Of a stretch of 64,000 nucleotides of DNA, positions 8,705 to 17,550 are shown one piece after another. This DNA is from CAITWD01 sp963727285 (lineage in GTDB: Bacteria; Actinomycetota; Thermoleophilia; Miltoncostaeales; Miltoncostaeaceae), in NCBI GenBank assembly GCA_963727285.1, contig CAVSFF010000011.1:124001-188000 (forward strand), given 5' to 3'. The stretch's first letter is position 1, and every line of letters begins with the position of its first letter. The notes beneath the pieces were generated by a model. The model saw only the letters and a list, made by a program, of their open reading frames with translations. It did not search any database and was not told the origin of the DNA. Made by a program: the position numbers and the translations under genes.

Positions 8705-8815
8705 GTGAAGGCATTCGACCGGGCAGCGCGCGAACGGCGCAATCCGCTGCACCGGGAGGGTTCTCCCGCGCACGGTGCGCAGCTCTCCCACGGTCCCATG
8801 GCGGGAGCGTCGTGA
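8705..8815 (+). CDS. possible 36-codon leader ORF before ftsH
   Basis: A GTG-initiated frame of 36 codons lies in the ftsH leader and ends at a TGA that overlaps the ftsH GTG by 4 bp (GTGA), the coupling geometry used throughout this window. It encodes a basic, hydrophilic peptide. A -10-like TATTCT (8695-8700) sits just upstream. It has no Shine-Dalgarno of its own, and ftsH has one (GGGAG at 8803-8807), so this may be chance in GC-rich DNA. Confidence 0.25.
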   Translation: MKAFDRAARERRNPLHREGSPAHGAQLSHGPMAGAS

Positions 8816-10749
8816 ACAAGTTCCTCAAGAGCGCACTATTCCCGATTTTGATCCTGCTGCTGCTCGTCTTCGTGGCGCAGCGCCTGTTCGTGTCCGGTGG
8901 ATCCAGCACGCCGCCGCCCGACTTCCCGCAATTGATCACCATGATCAAGACCAACGAGGTCCAGAAGGCGAGCATCAACCTCCCCGACCAGACCTTCAAC
9001 GTCACATTGAAGACCGGGAAGAGCTACTCGAGCGGATACCCGGACAACAACATCCAGTTGACCGACGCGCTCAACACCTCCAAGACGCCGTACACCGTCA
9101 CCGGTCGCGGCACGAACCCGTGGTGGAGCTTCCTCGAGACGCTGCTGCCGTTCGTGCTGTTCATCGTGTTCTGGATCTACCTGATGAACCGCATGCAGGG
9201 CGGGGGATCCAAGGTGATGAGCTTCGGCAAATCACGGGCCAAGCGCATGGCCGCCGACGCACCCAAGGTGACGTTCCGCGACGTGGCCGGCGCCGACGAG
9301 GCTGTCGAAGAACTTCACGAGATCAAGGAATTCCTCGAGAACCCCAAGAAGTTCCAGGCTCTCGGTGCGCGCATCCCGAAGGGTGTGCTGCTGTTCGGGC
9401 CTCCCGGCACCGGTAAGACGCTGCTGGCCCGGGCCGTCGCCGGCGAGGCCGGGGTGCCGTTCTTCTCCATCTGCGGGTCGGACTTCGTCGAGATGTTCGT
9501 CGGCGTCGGTGCCAGCCGCGTTCGCGACCTGTTCGAGCAGGCCAAGCAGAACGCGCCGTGCATCATCTTCGTCGACGAGATCGACGCCGTCGGGCGTCAT
9601 CGCGGCGCGGGGCTCGGCGGCGGGCACGACGAACGCGAGCAGACCCTGAACCAGCTCCTGGTCGAGATGGACGGATTCGAGGCCAAGGACAACATCATCC
9701 TGATCGCCGCGACCAACCGTCCCGACATCCTCGACCCGGCACTGCTGCGGCCGGGCCGCTTCGATCGCCAGATCGTGGTGGACCGTCCCGACCGCGCCGG
9801 GCGCGCGTCGATCCTGCGGGTCCACACCAAGGGCAAGCCGATCGCCAAGGACATCGACCTCGACGCCTTGGCCGGCCAGACGCCCGGGTTCACCGGTGCC
9901 GATCTGTCGAACCTGATCAACGAGGCCGCGCTGCTGGCCGCACGCAAGGGCAAGCGCGTCATCGAACAGGTCGAGCTCGAAGAAGGGATCATGCGCGTCA
10001 TCGCCGGTCCCGAGAAGAAGAGCCGGCTGCTGTCCGAAAAAGAGCGCAAGGTCACCGCATACCACGAGATGGGGCACGCCCTCGTCGGCCATTACCTGCC
10101 GAACGCCGACCCCGTCCACAAGATCAGCATCGTCTCCCGCGGTCAGGCGCTCGGCGTGACGATCTCGATGCCGTCCGAGGACAAGTTCAACTCCACGAAG
10201 GCCGAGCTCGAGGATCGCATGGCGATGACCCTGGGCGGACGTGCCGCCGAGGAGATCGTCTTCAACGAGATCACCACGGGCGCCGCCAACGACCTCGAGA
10301 AGGTCACCCAGACCGCCAAGGCGATGACGATGCGCTTCGGGATGAGCGAGAAGCTCGGACCGCGGGTGCTCGGACACGCCCAGGGTCAGCCGTTCTTGGG
10401 ACGTGACATCCACTCGGAGCCGGACTACTCGGACGAGACCGCGCGGGAGATCGACGCGGAGATCCGCCGGATCATCGAGGACGCCCACCAGCGCGCACGC
10501 GACATCCTCGTCGAGCACCGCGAGGCGCTCGAATCGATTTCGCAGGTCCTGCTTAACCGCGAGACCATCGAACGCGAGGAGTTCACGGCGCTGCTTGCCG
10601 GGGCCTCGGAGGAAGACGTGTTCCGGGCCAAGGACGACGCGGCCCGCCGCGAGCGTGCGCTCGAGCAGTCCACGCCGCCCGCGTCCGAGTCACCCATGCG
10701 CATGCCGTTCCCGCCCCCGGCGCCCGGGCAGCCGATCCCCGAGAGCTGA
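8812..10749 (+). CDS. ftsH: ATP-dependent zinc metalloprotease FtsH
   Basis: A 645-residue membrane-anchored AAA protease that degrades unfolded membrane and regulatory proteins. Two transmembrane segments (about 8-26 and 108-126) flank an exported domain. The AAA module has Walker A GPPGTGKT at 196-203, Walker B IIFVDEID and the SRH with RPGRFDR. The zinc site HEMGH is at 418-422. The C-terminus is Pro-rich. The GTG start has GGGAG 5 nt upstream and gives the expected N-terminal membrane helix. In the Bacillus order it follows hpt; here folP follows directly. Confidence 0.96.
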   Translation: MNKFLKSALFPILILLLLVFVAQRLFVSGGSSTPPPDFPQLITMIKTNEVQKASINLPDQTFNVTLKTGKSYSSGYPDNNIQLTDALNTSKTPYTVTGRGTNPWWSFLETLLPFVLFIVFWIYLMNRMQGGGSKVMSFGKSRAKRMAADAPKVTFRDVAGADEAVEELHEIKEFLENPKKFQALGARIPKGVLLFGPPGTGKTLLARAVAGEAGVPFFSICGSDFVEMFVGVGASRVRDLFEQAKQNAPCIIFVDEIDAVGRHRGAGLGGGHDEREQTLNQLLVEMDGFEAKDNIILIAATNRPDILDPALLRPGRFDRQIVVDRPDRAGRASILRVHTKGKPIAKDIDLDALAGQTPGFTGADLSNLINEAALLAARKGKRVIEQVELEEGIMRVIAGPEKKSRLLSEKERKVTAYHEMGHALVGHYLPNADPVHKISIVSRGQALGVTISMPSEDKFNSTKAELEDRMAMTLGGRAAEEIVFNEITTGAANDLEKVTQTAKAMTMRFGMSEKLGPRVLGHAQGQPFLGRDIHSEPDYSDETAREIDAEIRRIIEDAHQRARDILVEHREALESISQVLLNRETIEREEFTALLAGASEEDVFRAKDDAARRERALEQSTPPASESPMRMPFPPPAPGQPIPES

Positions 10750-10760
10750 GCCTGCCCCGC

Positions 10761-11591
10761 ATGGGGCGCGATCCTCTCGACTGGCTCCGCCCGCCCAGCG
10801 TGATGGGCGTGGTCAACATCACCCCCGACTCGTTCTCCGACGGGGGTGAGCACCTGGCGAGCGCGGCGGCGCGGCGCACGATCGACCAGATGGCACACGA
10901 CGGTGCGGCGATCCTCGACCTGGGTGCCGAAAGCACGCGGCCCGGTGCGGAGCGGGTCAGCGCCGATGAACAGCTGCGCAGGCTCGGGCCGGTCTTTGCG
11001 GACCTCGCGGTGCGACGGCCGGCCGCACCGATCTCGATCGACACGACCCGCGCCACGGTGGCGGCGGCGGCGATCGCCGCCGGGGCCGTACTCGTCAACG
11101 ACGTCAGCGCGGGCCGCGACGACCCGGACCTGTTCGGGCTGGTCGCCGACCGCGGCGTGGCGGTCTGCCTGATGCACATGCGCGGTCAGCCACGCGACAT
11201 GCAGGATGCGCCGGCGTACGACGACGTCGTGACCGAGGTCATCGGCTTTCTCGAGGGTCGGATCGATGCGGCCGTCGCCGCGGGGATCCCGGAGCGTCGG
11301 ATCCTCGTCGACCCGGGGATCGGCTTCGGCAAGACGCTCGCGCACAACCTTGACCTGGTGGCCGGACTGGCGCGCATCCGGGCGCTGGGACGGCCCGTCG
11401 TCGTCGGGCTGTCGCGCAAGGGCATGGTCGGCCTCCTGACCGGCCGTCCGATCGAGGGGCGTCTGGCCGGGAGTCTCGGCGGGGCGCTCGCCGCCGTCGA
11501 CCGGGGCGCCGATATCGTGCGGGTGCATGATGTGGCCGAGACGGTGGACGCCCTGCGCGTGTGGGCGGCGATAACGGGAGACGGTCGGTGA
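10761..11591 (+). CDS. folP: dihydropteroate synthase
   Basis: A 276-residue TIM-barrel enzyme that condenses p-aminobenzoate with hydroxymethyl-dihydropterin diphosphate in folate synthesis, the sulfonamide target. Both signatures are visible: MGVVNITPDSFSDGG at residues 15-29 and the LDLGAESTRPGAERVS block. The phosphate-binding GLSRK loop is near the C-terminal part. It starts 11 nt after ftsH and its TGA overlaps the next gene's GTG, making a folP-folBK operon. Confidence 0.95.
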   Translation: MGRDPLDWLRPPSVMGVVNITPDSFSDGGEHLASAAARRTIDQMAHDGAAILDLGAESTRPGAERVSADEQLRRLGPVFADLAVRRPAAPISIDTTRATVAAAAIAAGAVLVNDVSAGRDDPDLFGLVADRGVAVCLMHMRGQPRDMQDAPAYDDVVTEVIGFLEGRIDAAVAAGIPERRILVDPGIGFGKTLAHNLDLVAGLARIRALGRPVVVGLSRKGMVGLLTGRPIEGRLAGSLGGALAAVDRGADIVRVHDVAETVDALRVWAAITGDGR

Positions 11592-12451
11592 ACGAGGTCG
11601 TGACGGTGATCATCCGTGGGCTCGAGGTGTTCGGGCGCCACGGCGTCCACGCGGCCGAGCAGGAGCTCGGCCAGATGTTCGTGATCGATGTCGAGCTCGA
11701 GCTGCTCCATTGCCCGGGGGTGATGACCGACGATCTCTCGGACACCGTCGACTACGCCACGCTGGCCGACGCGGTCGCCGCGATAATGTCGGGACCTCCC
11801 CAAAAACTGCTCGAGCAGGTCGTCGGTCAGATCGCCGACCGTGCGCTGGCGGAGCCGCTGGCCCACCGTGTCCGCGTCGAGGTCCGCAAGCCGCATGTCG
11901 CGCTGCCGCACCGCCTCGCCGAGACCGCGGTCCGGATCGAGCGCACGCGGCCCTCGACGTATTGGCTCGGAATCGGTGCCAATCTGGGCGACCGGCTCGC
12001 GAACCTTCAGGGCATCGTCGATGCCCTCCGCGACGCCGGCGTCGAAATCGAGGCGATGAGCCCCGTCTACGACACGGCCCCGCGGGACATCACCGACCAG
12101 CCGGCGTTCCTCAACGCCGTCGTGCGGGTTCGCAGCGACGCGACGCCCCGTGAGCTGCTGGCGATCGCCAAGGGCGCCGAGCGGCGCCTGGGACGCAGCG
12201 GCGGCGGTGTGCGCTTCGGTCCCCGGCCCGCCGACTGCGACATCGTCTTCTGGGACCGCGGAGTCTGGCGTGACGACCTGCTCGAGATCCCGCACCCGCG
12301 CCTGACCGAGCGCCGCTTCGTCCTGGTGCCGCTGCTGGACGTCGGCGACGGCCTGGTGCATCCTGACGGACGGGAGTTGGTCGCATGCGCCGCCGCCCTC
12401 GATCCCGACGAGCAGCCGGTCCGGACGTGGCCGGACGGCGCACTCGGCTAG
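11588..12451 (+). CDS. folK: fused dihydroneopterin aldolase / HPPK
   Basis: A 287-residue bifunctional protein catalysing two consecutive steps before FolP. Residues 1-120 are a FolB domain (GLEVFGRHGVHAAEQELGQ, then the VDYATL block). Residues 127-287 are FolK, 6-hydroxymethyl-7,8-dihydropterin pyrophosphokinase, beginning LGIGANLGDR and containing the Mg-binding RPADCDIVF and PHPRLTERRFVL segments. The GTG overlapping the folP stop (GTGA) is preferred to an ATG 27 nt upstream. Fusion of FolB and FolK is known in other bacteria. Confidence 0.92.
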   Translation: MNEVVTVIIRGLEVFGRHGVHAAEQELGQMFVIDVELELLHCPGVMTDDLSDTVDYATLADAVAAIMSGPPQKLLEQVVGQIADRALAEPLAHRVRVEVRKPHVALPHRLAETAVRIERTRPSTYWLGIGANLGDRLANLQGIVDALRDAGVEIEAMSPVYDTAPRDITDQPAFLNAVVRVRSDATPRELLAIAKGAERRLGRSGGGVRFGPRPADCDIVFWDRGVWRDDLLEIPHPRLTERRFVLVPLLDVGDGLVHPDGRELVACAAALDPDEQPVRTWPDGALG

Positions 12452-12486
12452 GATCTCCCCCCACCGCGCCGGTCAAGGAAGCCGTC

Positions 12487-12798
12487 ATGTCCTATACGGA
12501 TGAGCTCGAGGAATACGACGCAGAGCTGGAACTGCGCCTCAAGCGCGAGTACGCCGACGTGTATCCGCTGTTCGGATACTGCGTGTGCACGCAGGAGGCG
12601 ACCTACCTCTGCAACCGCTTCGAGCGGGAACTGATCCCCCAGGCGGCCTATCCGCTGTTCCATATCGTGATGGAGGACGTGTGGGTCTGGGACAAGAGCC
12701 GGCCGTCGCGGATCATCCCGCGGGTTGAGGTGTACACGACCCAGGACGTCACCCTCGAGATCCTCAAGTCACCCGACGGCGTGCAGCCGGAAGGGTAG
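12487..12798 (+). CDS. DUF2469 family protein
   Basis: A 103-residue acidic protein matching the actinobacterial DUF2469 family: the N-terminal LEEYDAELELRLKREYADVYPLF pattern (given in part here) and the C-terminal DVWVWDKSRPSRIIPRV block with conserved Trp residues. Its function is unknown. Family genes in many actinobacteria sit beside rnhB and yraN; here the gene is between folK and coaX. A -10-like TAGGAT near 12449 and the AAGGA site before the ATG suggest its own promoter. The ATG chosen begins the conserved region. Confidence 0.75.
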   Translation: MSYTDELEEYDAELELRLKREYADVYPLFGYCVCTQEATYLCNRFERELIPQAAYPLFHIVMEDVWVWDKSRPSRIIPRVEVYTTQDVTLEILKSPDGVQPEG

Positions 12799-12804
12799 GC
12801 GCGG

Positions 12805-13613
12805 ATGGGATCCGCCCTGTTGGCGATCGACGTCGGCAACTCGAACACGTTGGCCGGAGTGTTCCAGGGTGACGAGCTGCTGCACGAGTGGCGCATCTCG
12901 ACCGAGCGCTCGGCGACCGCCGACGAGTTGGCGGCCTCGCACGACCAGATCCTGCGTCTGCGCGGTGGCAGCCTTGACGAACTCGACGCGATGATCGTCT
13001 CGTCGGTCGTCCCGACCCTCACCAACGGGTATCGCCAGCTGGCGCTCAAGTACCTCGACCAGCCGGCGGTGGTGGTGGGACCGGGAATCCGCACCGGGAT
13101 GTCGCTGGCGATCGACAACCCCGTGGAGCTCGGTGCCGACCGGTTGGTCAATGCCGTGGCCGCCTACCGTCGCTACGGGGGGCCGTGCATCGTCGTGGAT
13201 CTCGGCACCGCCACGACCCTCGACGTCGTCTCGGACGCCGGCGTCTATCTCGGCGGGGTGATCGCACCCGGCATGGAGACCTCACTCGATGCGCTGACCA
13301 GTGCCGCCGCGCGCCTGGTCAAGGTCGATCTGATCCCGCCGGAGCGGGTGATCGGGCGGTCGACGGTGGAGAGCATGCGCTCGGGCCTCGTGCTCGGCAC
13401 GGTCGCGATGATCGACGGACTGTGCGCCCAGATCCGCGAGGAACTGCACGGCCAGACGACCGTGATCGCGACCGGCGGCCTGTCGGGCATGGTGTCCAAG
13501 CTGTCGAACGAGATCGACCACATCGATCCGATGCTGACCCTCGACGGGCTTCGGATGATCTACGACATGAACGCGACGACCCGTCCTTCGCGTCGCGTGG
13601 CCGAGGAGCCGCG

Positions 13614-13617
<4 letters not shown>
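12805..13617 (+). CDS. coaX: type III pantothenate kinase
   Basis: A 270-residue ASKHA-fold kinase making phosphopantothenate, the first step of CoA synthesis. The phosphate-1 loop is LLAIDVGNSNT at residues 5-15. The pantothenate-binding block is VELGADRLVNAVAAY, followed by VVDLGTATTLDVV and a C-terminal ATGGLSGM. Coupled to the downstream dus gene by a GTGA overlap. In Bacillus coaX follows ftsH, so this placement is a local rearrangement of the same cluster. Confidence 0.94.
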
Positions 13618-14684
<1,067 letters not shown>

Positions 14685-14762
14685 CGTTCGGCGCCGCCCG
14701 CACTCTCCGTCCGGCCGGCGACGGACCCCCTACCGCTCCTGCTGCGAGGAGAATCGATCACG

Positions 14763-15251
14763 ATGGACCGCGAAGTCATCCTCACCGAAGAGGGCTACCG
14801 CAAGCTCCGCGAGGAGATCGAACACCTCTCGACCACCAAGCGGCGCGAAGTCGCCGAGCGCATCAAGGCCGCCCGTGAATTCGGCGACATCTCGGAAAAC
14901 TCCGAGTACGACGATGCCAAGAACGAACAGGCCCAGGTCGAGAGCCGTATCCAGGTCCTCGAGCAGAAACTGCGCAACGCCCGCATCGTCGACACGGAAC
15001 ACATCGCCACCGACAGCGTGGCGATCGGCGCCCGCGTGACGCTGAAGAACACCAAGTCCAAAGAGTCGGTCGAATACGCGATCGTCGGATCCGCCGAGGC
15101 GGATCCCAAGAACCGCCGACTCTCGAATGAGAGCCCGGTGGGCAAGGCCATCCTCGGCCGCAAGAAGGGCGAGAAGGTCATCGTCCCGGCACCGCGTGGC
15201 GTGATCGAGTATCAGATCGTGAAGATTCAGGCGGGTGACGCAGCCGCCTGA
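14763..15251 (+). CDS. greA: transcription elongation factor GreA
   Basis: A 162-residue factor that makes RNA polymerase cleave backtracked RNA. The N-terminal coiled coil (residues 1-77) contains the tip motif with the two acidic residues (GDISENSEYDDAKNEQ, Asp and Glu at the tip). The C-terminal FKBP-like domain ends GVIEYQIVKI. A GAGGAG ribosome site precedes the ATG. The 77-bp gap from dus contains a small inverted repeat. The end of greA overlaps lysS by 17 bp. Confidence 0.95.
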   Translation: MDREVILTEEGYRKLREEIEHLSTTKRREVAERIKAAREFGDISENSEYDDAKNEQAQVESRIQVLEQKLRNARIVDTEHIATDSVAIGARVTLKNTKSKESVEYAIVGSAEADPKNRRLSNESPVGKAILGRKKGEKVIVPAPRGVIEYQIVKIQAGDAAA

Positions 15252-16755
15252 TCGTCCGGCGGCGGCCGACGGATCCGATGCCGAGGGCTCGGGTCTCGAG
15301 CGCCTCGTCGCGGAGCGTCGTGCCAAGGCGGACGCCTTCCGGGCCCAGGGGATCGATCCGTTCCCGCGGGCGTTCGCGGGACGCGTGGGGATCGAGGCGG
15401 TGCGTGCGGCCAACGACGGCCTGGCGGCCGGCGAGGAGTCGCCGGAACCCGTCCGCGTGGCGGGGCGCCTGACCGCGCGCCGCGGGCAGGGCAAGGTCGC
15501 CTTCTGCGACCTCGAGGACCGCGACGGGCGCATTCAGCTGTGGGCGTCAGTCGATCGGCTCGGTCCGGACCAGATGGCGCTGCTGCTGTCGTGTGACCTC
15601 GGCGACCTCATCGGCGTCGATGGGCCGGTCACGCGCACCAAGCGTGGCGAGCTGTCGGTGGCGGTGACGTCGATCGAACTCCTGGCCAAGTCGCTGCGCC
15701 CGCCGCCCGACAAACACGCCGGGCTCAAGGATCCGGAGACCCGCTACCGCCAGCGCTACCTCGACCTCATGAGCAACGAGGACGTGCGCGGCGCCTTCAT
15801 CATCCGTGCCAAGGCGATTGCGGCGGTGCGTGAATTTCTCGACGGCCGCGGCTTCATCGAGGTCGAGACGCCGAGTCTGCAGCCGATGTACGGCGGCGCC
15901 GCCGCCCGGCCATTTGTGACCCACCACAACCAGCTCGATCGCGACCTCTACCTGCGGATCGCCCCCGAGCTGTACCTCAAGCGGTGCATCGTGGGAGGGC
16001 TCGAGAAGGTCTACGAGCTCGGCAAGGACTTCCGCAACGAGGGGGTCAGCTACAAGCACAACCCCGAGTTCACGATGGTCGAGACCTACGAGGCCTATGT
16101 CGGCTACCGCGAGGTCGCCGACATGCTCGAGCAGCTGGTCGCTCATGCGGCGGTGGCGGCGACGGGGTCGGCGACGGTCGAATGGCGCGGTCACACGATC
16201 GACTTCACCCCGCCGTGGCGGCGACTGGACCTGCGGACCGCCATCCACGAGGCGAGCGGCATCGACGTCCGCACCCACACCGAGGCTGCGTCCCTGCGGG
16301 CGGCCATGCGCGCCGCCGGGCACGACGCGCCGGAGTCCGACACCTGGGCGAAGCTCGTCGACGGTCTTCTGACCCAGGCGCTCGAGCCGACACTGATCCA
16401 GCCGACGTTCCTGCTCGACTACCCGCTGGCGCTGTCGCCGTTCGCCAAGCGGACCCCCGACGATCCCGACACCGTCGAGCGGTTCGAGGCGTTCGCGGGC
16501 GGGATGGAGCTCGCCAACGCATTTACCGAACTCAACGATCCCGACGACCAGGCCGAACGGTTCGCGATGCAGCAGGCCGACCGTGCCGCCGGCGACGACG
16601 AGGCGCAGCCGATGGACGAGGACTTCCTGGTCGCCCTGGAGCACGGGATGCCCCCCACGGGCGGACTCGGGCTCGGGATCGACCGGCTGGTGATGCTGCT
16701 GACCGGGTCGGAGTCGATCCGCGAAGTCGTGCTGTTTCCGGCCATGCGCACCTGA
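15235..16755 (+). CDS. lysS: lysyl-tRNA synthetase, class II
   Basis: A 506-residue class II synthetase. The N-terminal OB-fold (about 60-150) is followed by motif 1 (FIEVETPSLQP), motif 2 (KDFRNEGVSYKHNPEFTMVE) and motif 3 (GLGLGIDRLVMLL). The lysine-specific YPLALSPFAK is present. The first 30 residues are a low-complexity extension. The GTG start overlaps greA by 17 bp; translation is probably coupled. In Bacillus lysS precedes the ctsR-mcsA-mcsB-clpC operon; here rpsR and a CXXC mini-protein lie before clpC. Confidence 0.95.
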   Translation: MTQPPDRPAAADGSDAEGSGLERLVAERRAKADAFRAQGIDPFPRAFAGRVGIEAVRAANDGLAAGEESPEPVRVAGRLTARRGQGKVAFCDLEDRDGRIQLWASVDRLGPDQMALLLSCDLGDLIGVDGPVTRTKRGELSVAVTSIELLAKSLRPPPDKHAGLKDPETRYRQRYLDLMSNEDVRGAFIIRAKAIAAVREFLDGRGFIEVETPSLQPMYGGAAARPFVTHHNQLDRDLYLRIAPELYLKRCIVGGLEKVYELGKDFRNEGVSYKHNPEFTMVETYEAYVGYREVADMLEQLVAHAAVAATGSATVEWRGHTIDFTPPWRRLDLRTAIHEASGIDVRTHTEAASLRAAMRAAGHDAPESDTWAKLVDGLLTQALEPTLIQPTFLLDYPLALSPFAKRTPDDPDTVERFEAFAGGMELANAFTELNDPDDQAERFAMQQADRAAGDDEAQPMDEDFLVALEHGMPPTGGLGLGIDRLVMLLTGSESIREVVLFPAMRT

Positions 16756-16833
16756 GCACGGCCCGTGTGACCCACCGCGGAATCCGGCCTGCTAACATTC
16801 CCGGCCGTTCACCGCACGAACCATGAGGAATTG

Positions 16834-17109
16834 ATGGCTAAGCCGAGGGCCCGCAGTCGGTCCAACAAGAAGGGCAAGGGCGCAGCACCGGCCCAGCGCA
16901 AGCGTCGCCCGACGCTTCCGGCAGAAGACCTGGACTGGAAGAACTTTCCGTCCCTGCGACGGTTCGTGAGCGAGCGCGGCAAGATCCGCTCGCGCCGCAT
17001 CACGGGGCTGTCGCGTCGCCAGCAGGCGGTCGTCAGCAAGTCCGTGCGCCGTGCGCGCGAGATGGGCCTGCTGGCCTATCCGGACCAGGACCGCAAGGTC
17101 CGCCACTAG
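16834..17109 (+). CDS. rpsR: 30S ribosomal protein bS18 (Cys-free)
   Basis: A 91-residue ribosomal protein. A long basic N-terminal tail is followed by the S18 core (residues 35-85): DWKNFPSLRRFVSERGKI and SRRITGLSRRQQ, ending RREMG-like RAREMGLLAY. No cysteine is present, so it is a zinc-independent (C-) form. S18 normally lies with rpsF and ssb; here it stands alone between lysS and clpC. A -10-like TAACAT (near 16793) and a GAGGA site fit a monocistronic gene. It may be the only S18 or a second copy. Confidence 0.85.
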   Translation: MAKPRARSRSNKKGKGAAPAQRKRRPTLPAEDLDWKNFPSLRRFVSERGKIRSRRITGLSRRQQAVVSKSVRRAREMGLLAYPDQDRKVRH

Positions 17110-17163
17110 CCACCCCGGACCGCGGGGCCCGTCGCCGGCGGCCGGTGCGTCACGCGCCGCTGC

Positions 17164-17169
17164 CATACT
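17164..17169 (+). promoter_or_regulatory. -10 element of a leaderless promoter (CXXC mini-protein)
   Basis: CATACT ends 6 nt before the ATG at 17176, with no ribosome-binding site between, fitting leaderless transcription. Confidence 0.4.
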
Positions 17170-17175
17170 CGGCCG

Positions 17176-17355
17176 ATGGGCCCCTGTCCGATCTGTGCGA
17201 AGACGCTGGTCTGGCGCCACAACGGCGCGTGGTGTGATCGCTGCCATCGCAAGGTCGAGACCTGCTGCGAGGGTGCTCCCCAGCCGATCGACGGCGATCT
17301 GCGCTGCCGCGTTCCCGACGCACGCATAGCGACCGAGATCCCGCATGGGAATTGA
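17176..17355 (+). CDS. 59-residue CXXC zinc-ribbon-like mini-protein
   Basis: An ATG frame of 59 codons with seven cysteines: CPIC at residues 4-7, CDRC at 20-23, CC at 30-31 and a last Cys at 44. Two CXXC pairs 12 residues apart look like a zinc ribbon, with a conserved-looking WRHNGAWC stretch between them. The spacing and the upstream leaderless -10 support a real gene. In Bacillus the mcsA gene, which encodes a CXXC zinc-finger adaptor, lies in this place before clpC. Homology to McsA is not shown here; only position and CXXC pattern agree. Function unknown. Confidence 0.55.
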   Translation: MGPCPICAKTLVWRHNGAWCDRCHRKVETCCEGAPQPIDGDLRCRVPDARIATEIPHGN

Positions 17356-17503
17356 GGAACGGAGATGCGGCGGAGGGACATTAGTCCCTGCTAGAATTGT
17401 CCATCTCGCGCAGTAGGACGCAGGGCGGCGTTCCCCCAGGGACGTCGGGTGCGAGTGACTCCAGGGAGCAGGTTCACCTTGGGGGGTACTGCCCGGTCGG
17501 CGC

Positions 17504-17528
17504 AGTCGTTGCGCGAACCGCAGCGACT
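17504..17528. repeat. inverted repeat before clpC
   Basis: AGTCGTTGCG (17504-17513) and CGCAGCGACT (17519-17528) are complementary at 9 of 10 positions around a 5-nt spacer. The repeat ends 22 nt before the clpC TTG start. It could be an operator or a leader hairpin. It does not match CIRCE, the HspR HAIR element or CtsR heptads. Confidence 0.5.
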
Positions 17529-17550
17529 ACTTGACGAAGAGGAGATCTCG

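Noticed and set aside
14700..14725. Hairpin before greA as a riboswitch or T-box
   Set aside because: Only a 5-bp stem; no conserved aptamer core is visible.
16756..16833. Zur box before the Cys-free rpsR
   Set aside because: No AT-rich palindrome of the known Zur type is present.
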